Shown here piece by piece: positions 58,996 to 64,000 of a stretch of DNA of 64,000 nucleotides. Origin of the DNA: Oscillospiraceae bacterium (GTDB lineage Bacteria > Bacillota > Clostridia > Oscillospirales > Ruminococcaceae); contig JAGZUF010000011.1 of NCBI GenBank assembly GCA_018380115.1, positions 16,459 to 80,458 on the forward strand, written 5' to 3'. The translations under genes and the position numbers were made by a program. Position 1 is the stretch's first letter. The number at the start of each line of letters is the position of its first letter. The notes beneath the pieces were generated by a model, which was not told the origin of the DNA, searched no databases, and saw only the letters and a list, made by a program, of their open reading frames with translations.

Positions 58996-60225
58996 TTAGT
59001 CTGCCAGCAGGCTTTCCTCATCCTCTTCCTCTGAGGGCGACTGCGGGGCGAGATCTGCGTCCGGGAAGGCATCCGGCGCTGCCAGTGTGCTGATGTTTTC
59101 TGTGCCGCTGGCGCGGGCGTACAGGTAATCGCCGCGGCCGCCCAGCATTTTCAGAATGGTCTCGGCGGCAAACACACAGGTGACGCCGGCAAATAGGACG
59201 GCGCCGGCTATGCCCGCAAGGCCGGGCACACCGGAGGCACGGCTGTCCAGCGCGGCATTCAGACAGCGCAGCGCATACCCCGGCGCGGGAAGTACAAGCC
59301 CGTATAATAAGCCATAGCGCACCAGATATTGCCACAGGCGGGGCCAGCGGCCGTCTTGGCGGCGTACAAGGCGAAGGTGGAAAAAACGCTTGCCCGGCGT
59401 GCGCCCGCCCATTGCCTTTTGCAGCAGAATAAAATACACGGCAATATACAGCCAGCGCAGCGTGGTAAACGCCCATTCCGATTGTGCAAGCCCCGGCAGA
59501 ACAAGGCGCATCACGGCGCAGGCGGGCAGTGCCAGCACGGCGAACAGCAGCCAGTCTGCACACAGGGCGAACAACCGCCGCAAAAATGGCACGCGCCGGC
59601 CCTTGCGGTAGGCGATGGCGTCCAGCCTTTCGCGGCTGGGCAGAAAAAACACCAGTGCGGGTGTAAGCCAGAAGCCCACTAGCGTGCCGAGGCTGTTGTT
59701 GATGAGGTCGCTTGTGTCGAACAGACGGTACGGCCGGGGGTAAATACCATACAGTCCGGAAAGCTGAGTCAGCTCTAAAAACATGCTCAGCGCGAAGCCG
59801 AGGCAAAGCGCCTGCCACCAGCGGCGCTTAAAGTAATAGCGAAGATATACGCCCAGCGGCACAAACATGCACACATTGAAGAACAATTCGCGCACAGCGC
59901 TGGAACAAAGAAGGTTCCAGTAGGCAGAAAGCTGAGAAAAATCCTGCGGGTGCTTTTGCAGAAATTCAAAAACGCTGGCCGCAGGCACCAGGGAATAGCG
60001 CGGCCCTGTCATAGCCGCCACACTCTCAACGCTGGGCAAAGGCAAAATGGCAAGAAAGTATACTGTCATCAAATACAGGATAAAGGAATACACCACCGCT
60101 GTGCGCAGCGCTGGAATGGCCCCGAATTTTTTATATTCCACCACCATATAGGGCAGCGTCACCGCCAGAGCGGCCAGAGGAAAAAGCAGAAACGCCGTTT
60201 TGATTACTTCGATGTATTGCGCCAT
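58996..60225 (-). CDS. VanZ-RDD fusion membrane protein
   Basis: The 409-residue protein has an N-terminal VanZ-like domain (about 1-200; ILPLPSVESVA, FNVCMFVPLGVYLRY, FALSMFLELTQL and the DTSDLINNSLGTLVGFW signature near 168). An RDD domain (about 218-365) follows, with R-and-D residues in RRLFALCADWLLF and the family motif GGRTPGKRFFHLRLVRRQDG near 277. VanZ confers low-level teicoplanin resistance in enterococci, but most VanZ-like proteins are of unknown function. The C-terminal 35 residues are acidic. GAAAGGA precedes the start. Confidence 0.88.
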   Translation of the reverse strand: MAQYIEVIKTAFLLFPLAALAVTLPYMVVEYKKFGAIPALRTAVVYSFILYLMTVYFLAILPLPSVESVAAMTGPRYSLVPAASVFEFLQKHPQDFSQLSAYWNLLCSSAVRELFFNVCMFVPLGVYLRYYFKRRWWQALCLGFALSMFLELTQLSGLYGIYPRPYRLFDTSDLINNSLGTLVGFWLTPALVFFLPSRERLDAIAYRKGRRVPFLRRLFALCADWLLFAVLALPACAVMRLVLPGLAQSEWAFTTLRWLYIAVYFILLQKAMGGRTPGKRFFHLRLVRRQDGRWPRLWQYLVRYGLLYGLVLPAPGYALRCLNAALDSRASGVPGLAGIAGAVLFAGVTCVFAAETILKMLGGRGDYLYARASGTENISTLAAPDAFPDADLAPQSPSEEEDEESLLAD

Positions 60226-60257
60226 ATGATATGTTCCTTTCGCAGAATGCCTTTTTT

Positions 60258-60285
60258 ATTATACAGTGCGTCGCTCTGCTGTCAA
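60258..60285 (-). promoter_or_regulatory. Promoter of VanZ-RDD gene
   Basis: On the minus strand TTGACA and TATAAT are separated by 16 bases, 33 bases before the start codon. Confidence 0.75.
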
Positions 60286-60352
60286 ACCGCGAATAAAAAA
60301 CGGTGCAGGGGCAAACACTGTAATGCGATGATAAAAAGGGAGGAAAAGCGCC

Positions 60353-61075
60353 ATGGATAAAAACCGTGCACAGAACAAAAAGGAGGAGGCAGCTGAAGAG
60401 CTGCGCGCCCAGCAGGAATATCTGCTGGAAATGGGCGGCGTGTTCTCCACCAAGGGCAAGCACGCCATCCACTGCCTTACGGTGATTGGGCAGATAGAGG
60501 GGCATTCCCTTGCGCCGCAAAGCCAGAAAACAACGAAGTACGAGCATGTCATCCCGCAGCTGGTGGCTGTGGAGGAAGACCCGGCTATCGAAGGCCTGCT
60601 GGTCATTTTGAATACAGTAGGCGGCGATGTGGAAGCCGGCCTGTGCCTTGCCGAGCTGATAGCAGGCGTCTCGAAGCCGTCGGCTACGCTGGTGCTGGGC
60701 GGGGGGCATTCCATCGGCATCCCTCTGGCGGTTTCGGCCCAGCGAAGCTTCATCGTGCCCAGCGCTACCATGACGGTGCACCCTGTGCGCCATTCAGGCC
60801 TTGTGCTGGGCGTGCCGCAGACACTGCGCTATTTCGAACAGATGCAGCAGCGCATCACACGCTTTGTCACCGGGCATTCCGCCATCAGCGCCGAGCGATT
60901 CACCCAGCTGATGCTGCACACAGGCGAGCTGGTGATGGACATGGGCAGCGTGCTGGAGGGGGAAATGGCCGTGCGGGAAGGCCTGATAGACGAGCTGGGC
61001 GGCCTGCACGAGGCGCTGCGCTACTTGTACCGCGCCATCGAAAAGGGAAAAAAGAAGCCCTCTAAAAATTCATAA
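60353..61075 (+). CDS. tepA: ClpP-like protease TepA
   Basis: This is a 240-residue ClpP-fold protein of the YmfB/TepA group (translocation-enhancing protein). VILNTVGGDVEAGLCLAELI near 84 is the oxyanion region. The nucleophile lies in LGGGHSIGIPLAVSA near 118 with Ser in HSIG, and the His in MTVHPVRHSG near 142. Bacillus TepA is cytoplasmic and was linked to pre-protein translocation and signal-peptide degradation. It directly precedes the ftsK/spoIIIE-type gene, the same order as in Bacillus. GGGAGGAA precedes the ATG. Confidence 0.92.
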   Translation: MDKNRAQNKKEEAAEELRAQQEYLLEMGGVFSTKGKHAIHCLTVIGQIEGHSLAPQSQKTTKYEHVIPQLVAVEEDPAIEGLLVILNTVGGDVEAGLCLAELIAGVSKPSATLVLGGGHSIGIPLAVSAQRSFIVPSATMTVHPVRHSGLVLGVPQTLRYFEQMQQRITRFVTGHSAISAERFTQLMLHTGELVMDMGSVLEGEMAVREGLIDELGGLHEALRYLYRAIEKGKKKPSKNS

Positions 61076-61077
61076 CG

Positions 61078-61107
61078 AAAAACGGCGCCCTGTGGCGCCG
61101 TTTTTTT
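61078..61107 (+). terminator. Terminator of tepA
   Basis: AAAAACGGCGCC pairs with GGCGCCGTTTTT around CTGT; seven T follow the GC stem. Confidence 0.92.
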
Positions 61108-61121
61108 GTAACAACCTGCAT

Positions 61122-61150
61122 TTTACAAGCAGAAGATTTGGTGGTACAAT
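61122..61150 (+). promoter_or_regulatory. Promoter of ftsK/spoIIIE-type gene
   Basis: TTTACA and TACAAT are separated by 17 bases, 74 bases before the start codon. Confidence 0.7.
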
Positions 61151-61223
61151 ACTATTGTATCACTTTGCGCCTTTGAAAGGGTAAGCGAAAATCTATCGCG
61201 GGAACAGGGGAAAAACGGGAAAG

Positions 61224-63869
61224 ATGGCACAGACAAAACGCAGGACTACCACAAAACGCAAGGCTGCACCGCGCAAAAGAAAGCCCCAGCCGAAAGCGGA
61301 TATGAGCGCCAGCTGGAGCATTCTTTTGTTTGGCCTTGCCATTCTGGTGGCGGCTATGACATATGTGCCGGGCGCCAGCGCATGGGCGTGGCTGCGCATG
61401 AACGTGCTGTTCGGTGTATTTGGCGTCAGCACCTACCTGCTGGCCCCGGCACTGGTGTATTTGGCCATTCTGGTGGCGATGGGCCGCCCGGCCCGGCTGA
61501 AAATGGCCTTCGGCGCGCTGGTGATGGCGTTTGCCTGCGGCGTGTTTCTGGTGTTTTCCAAAACAGATATGACGGGCCTGGCTTTCGCGGACGGCATGAA
61601 GGCGCTGCACGAAAGCGGCAAGGCCGCCTGGGGGCTTGGCGGCGGCGCGCTGAGCGCCGTATTCGGCTGGTCCCTGCTGGCGGCGTTTGGCCGCCCGGGC
61701 GCCAATATTGTGCTGGTGGTGCTTTTGGTGGTGAGCGTGATGTTCTTCACTGGCTGCACGCCGCTGGATATCTACCGCTATTTCACGCGGGGGGCGCGCA
61801 CGGCGAAGGAAAAGGGTGCCGAGTTGTCGGCCCAGATGGCGCGCCAGCGCGAAGAGCGCGAGGCCCAGCGGGAGGCCGCCCGCGCCGCTGCGCAGGATGC
61901 GGCGCGCAAAAAGGCGCTTTTTGCCGAGGTGGAAAAGGAAGTGCGCGGCTACGACGCGCAGAAGTATGAGGTGCACACCTTCAACGCACAGCCGGGCCGC
62001 AGGCGCAGCAGCATCGACATCGACCTGGGCGACGCGGCCATGGCGCAGAATACTGTGAAGCATGAAGAAAAGCCGGAGATAGGCCCCGGCGGCACCTTCG
62101 GCATGTACCCGAACCCTTATGCCGGAAGTATGCCGCACGGTGAGGTGCTGGACGCCCCGTTTGTGGATAAGCTGGGCCTTGACACGCAGGTGCCTGCCGC
62201 GCCCGCTGCGCCGCATATGCAGCGCAGCGCCCAGGTGCCGGGGCAAACTGCCGCCCAGCCTGTCGCACCCGCCCAGCCCGCTGACGAGCTTGGCCGCCTT
62301 GTGCATAAGGCGGCGGGCGCGCCGCAGCCGGAGCAGGCACAGCCAGCCCCGCCGCCCGCCGCCGAGGACACAGGCTATGCCTACCCGCCGCTCAGCTTGT
62401 TTCAGAAGCAGAAGGCCGCAGACGAGGGCGACATTGAAGCAGAGCTGCGCCATAATGCAGACCTGCTGGTGAGCACGCTGGAGAGCTTTGGCGTAAAAAC
62501 GCGCATGCTGGATATTTCGCGCGGACCGTCTGTCACGCGGTATGAGCTTCAGCCGCAGGCAGGTGTGAAAATAAGCCGCATTACGGGCCTTGCGGACGAC
62601 ATCGCCCTGAACCTTGCCACCGCAGGCGTGCGCATTGAGGCGCCCATTCCCGGCAAGGCGGCAGTGGGCATTGAAATACCAAACAAAACGCGCACCATGG
62701 TGACGCTTCGCAGCCTTTTGGAATCGCCGGAGTTTGCAACCAGCAAGGCGCCGCTTACCTTTGCTCTGGGAAAGGATATCGCGGGCAAATGCCAGGTGGG
62801 CAACCTTGCCAAAATGCCGCATCTGCTGATTGCAGGCACCACCGGTTCGGGCAAGTCGGTTTGTACGAACAGCATTATCATGAGCTTTTTGTACCGCTGC
62901 TCACCCGAAAAGCTGCGCCTTATTCTGATAGACCCCAAAATGGTGGAATTCGCGCAGTATAACGGCATCCCGCACCTTTTGATGCCAGTGGTGACCGAGC
63001 CGCGCAAGGCGGCGGGCGCCTTGGGCAGCGCCGTGGCTGAGATGGAGCGCCGTTATAAACTGCTGGCCGAAAACGGCGTGCCCAATATTGAAGAATACAA
63101 CGCCTTGGCCGAGATGGACGAAAGCATCGAGAAGATGCCGTATATCGTTATTGTCATTGATGAGCTGGCAGACCTGATGATGGTGGCCGGCAAAGAGGTG
63201 GAGGATTATATCTGCCGCATTGCCCAGAAGGCGCGCGCGGCAGGCATGCACCTCATCGTCGCCACACAGCGCCCGTCTGTGGATGTTATCACCGGCCTTA
63301 TCAAGGCCAATATTCCAAGCCGAATCGGCCTCTCGGTGATGAGCCAGATAGACTCGCGCACTATCCTGGATACGGGCGGCGCGGAAAAGCTGCTGGGCAA
63401 CGGCGATATGCTGTATATGCCTGTGGGCGTGAACAAGCCCGTGCGCGTGCAGGGCACGTTCGTGCGCTCGGCCGAGATACGCGCGGTGATTGATTTCATC
63501 AAAAAGCATTCCGCCGCCGATTACGACGAAGAGATGATTGCCCAGATGGACAAGCTGGCCGCGGCGGAAAAGGGCGGCGCAGCCGACGGGGGCGAGGGCA
63601 GCGACGCGCGCGACCCCATGTTCAGCCAGGCGGCCGAAGTGGTCATCGAGGCCGGGCAGGCCTCCACCAGCCTGCTGCAGCGCCGGTGCAAGCTGGGGTA
63701 CGCCCGTGCGGCGCGCATCATCGACGAGCTGGAACAGGCCCATATCGTGGGCCCCTACGAGGGCTCGAAGCCGCGGCAGGTGCTTATCACGCGCCAGCAG
63801 TGGCTGGAGATGGAGCAGAATGGCACTGCGGGCCCGGCACCGGAGCCCGTGCCGGATGAATTGATGTAG
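61224..63869 (+). CDS. DNA translocase FtsK/SpoIIIE
   Basis: The 881-residue protein pumps chromosomal DNA through the division or sporulation septum. After a basic leader (KRRTTTKRKAAPRKRKPQPK) come four membrane helices (about 30-175), an E/R/A-rich coiled region, and a P/A/Q-rich linker to about 385. The motor follows with LISRGPSVTRYELQP-type alpha domain near 435, Walker A GTTGSGKS near 538, Walker B IVIVIDELADLMMV near 635, and ATQRPSVDVITG near 680. The C-terminal gamma winged helix (ASTSLLQRRCKLGYARAARIIDELEQ near 818) reads KOPS/SRS sites. Division (FtsK/SftA) versus sporulation (SpoIIIE) roles cannot be told; one protein may do both. Confidence 0.96.
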   Translation: MAQTKRRTTTKRKAAPRKRKPQPKADMSASWSILLFGLAILVAAMTYVPGASAWAWLRMNVLFGVFGVSTYLLAPALVYLAILVAMGRPARLKMAFGALVMAFACGVFLVFSKTDMTGLAFADGMKALHESGKAAWGLGGGALSAVFGWSLLAAFGRPGANIVLVVLLVVSVMFFTGCTPLDIYRYFTRGARTAKEKGAELSAQMARQREEREAQREAARAAAQDAARKKALFAEVEKEVRGYDAQKYEVHTFNAQPGRRRSSIDIDLGDAAMAQNTVKHEEKPEIGPGGTFGMYPNPYAGSMPHGEVLDAPFVDKLGLDTQVPAAPAAPHMQRSAQVPGQTAAQPVAPAQPADELGRLVHKAAGAPQPEQAQPAPPPAAEDTGYAYPPLSLFQKQKAADEGDIEAELRHNADLLVSTLESFGVKTRMLDISRGPSVTRYELQPQAGVKISRITGLADDIALNLATAGVRIEAPIPGKAAVGIEIPNKTRTMVTLRSLLESPEFATSKAPLTFALGKDIAGKCQVGNLAKMPHLLIAGTTGSGKSVCTNSIIMSFLYRCSPEKLRLILIDPKMVEFAQYNGIPHLLMPVVTEPRKAAGALGSAVAEMERRYKLLAENGVPNIEEYNALAEMDESIEKMPYIVIVIDELADLMMVAGKEVEDYICRIAQKARAAGMHLIVATQRPSVDVITGLIKANIPSRIGLSVMSQIDSRTILDTGGAEKLLGNGDMLYMPVGVNKPVRVQGTFVRSAEIRAVIDFIKKHSAADYDEEMIAQMDKLAAAEKGGAADGGEGSDARDPMFSQAAEVVIEAGQASTSLLQRRCKLGYARAARIIDELEQAHIVGPYEGSKPRQVLITRQQWLEMEQNGTAGPAPEPVPDELM

Positions 63870-63919
63870 CACATATGCCTTTTCCGCAGCGGGAAAAAGG
63901 GGCTGCCCCCATACCCGAT

Positions 63920-63948
63920 TTGCCGGACAGAAAAACAATCTGTATAAT
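63920..63948 (+). promoter_or_regulatory. Promoter at window end
   Basis: TTGCCG and TATAAT are separated by 17 bases, 18 bases before the last start codon in the window. Confidence 0.7.
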
Positions 63949-63966
63949 GGAAAGGGGTAATGAAAA

Positions 63967-64000
63967 ATGTCAACCAAAGAACGAAAACACCCAGCGCCGC
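63967..64000 (+). CDS. Start of an unidentified gene (3' partial)
   Basis: ATG at 63967 opens STKERKHPAP behind AAAGGGG at 10-base spacing. An alternative ATG at 63960 (KNVNQRTK) has the same site only 2 bases away. Eleven codons are too few to identify the product. Confidence 0.4.
   Translation, partial: MSTKERKHPAP

Noticed and set aside
1..64000. CRISPR array, IS element or prophage
   Set aside because: No regularly spaced direct repeats, transposase, integrase or phage structural gene was seen anywhere in the window.

Overview
The window looks like chromosome of a GC-rich, endospore-forming, anaerobic Clostridia, most like the Oscillospiraceae/Ruminococcaceae. The reasons are an intact sporulation sigma factor K with its pro-sequence, a Rex redox repressor, a sensory [FeFe]-hydrogenase-like protein paired with a SpoIIE-type phosphatase, strong AAGGAGG-type ribosome binding sites, and the gene order tepA then ftsK/spoIIIE. 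The family assignment is an inference from gene content. No phage, plasmid, complete insertion sequence, CRISPR array or rRNA was seen.

Layout. 1-6.4 kb: end of an ABC exporter, gamma-carbonic anhydrase, pyruvate kinase, divergent phosphopentomutase, and a YdcF-type membrane protein. 6.5-11.3 kb: a MacB-like ABC operon with its own anchored extracellular subunit, then a CsoR-type metal sensor. 11.4-16.2 kb: a polysaccharide deacetylase fused to an N-acetylmuramoyl-alanine amidase, then glnS and gltX. 16.3-22.2 kb: a YfcC-type transporter, a DUF1275 protein, a broken flavoenzyme remnant, a CPBP protease, and a gene-poor stretch ending at tRNA-Gly. 22.3-26.9 kb: a P-type metal ATPase behind two CsoR-like operators, then MerR plus a two-gene ABC-2 exporter. 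27-32 kb (minus): a small protein behind a sigma-K-like promoter, lgt, a DUF4190 protein, and the ferredoxin/hydrogenase/phosphatase operon. 32.2-41.5 kb: tRNA-Ser, lipase, GNAT, amidohydrolase, membrane protein, sigK, uracil permease behind an attenuator-like leader, M42 peptidase, and a YbaK-type editing protein. 41.6-50.2 kb: MATE transporter, vitamin B6 kinase, S66 peptidase, RlmD-type methyltransferase, AraC regulator divergent from galactokinase, an ArsC/Spx-like protein and a PsiE-like protein. 50.5-55.1 kb (minus): acn-idh-rex-tdk. 55.6-64 kb: two tandem DUF6056 paralogs, a VanZ-RDD protein, tepA, ftsK/spoIIIE, and the first codons of another gene.

How the genes work together. Several loci point to sporulation: sigK, a 99-residue gene behind a sigma-K-like promoter, and the deacetylase-amidase fusion. 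That fusion joins the two activities that make muramic-delta-lactam in spore cortex, and a sigma-G-like promoter precedes it. Aconitase, isocitrate dehydrogenase and Rex form a redox-linked half-TCA operon. The CsoR-like sensor at 10.7 kb is the natural candidate to repress the metal ATPase at 22.3 kb.

Most intergenic gaps carry clean housekeeping promoters and strong hairpin terminators. A diverged family of about 180-bp intergenic repeats occurs in at least three gaps. Function calls rest on motif recognition by eye; no database search was run.
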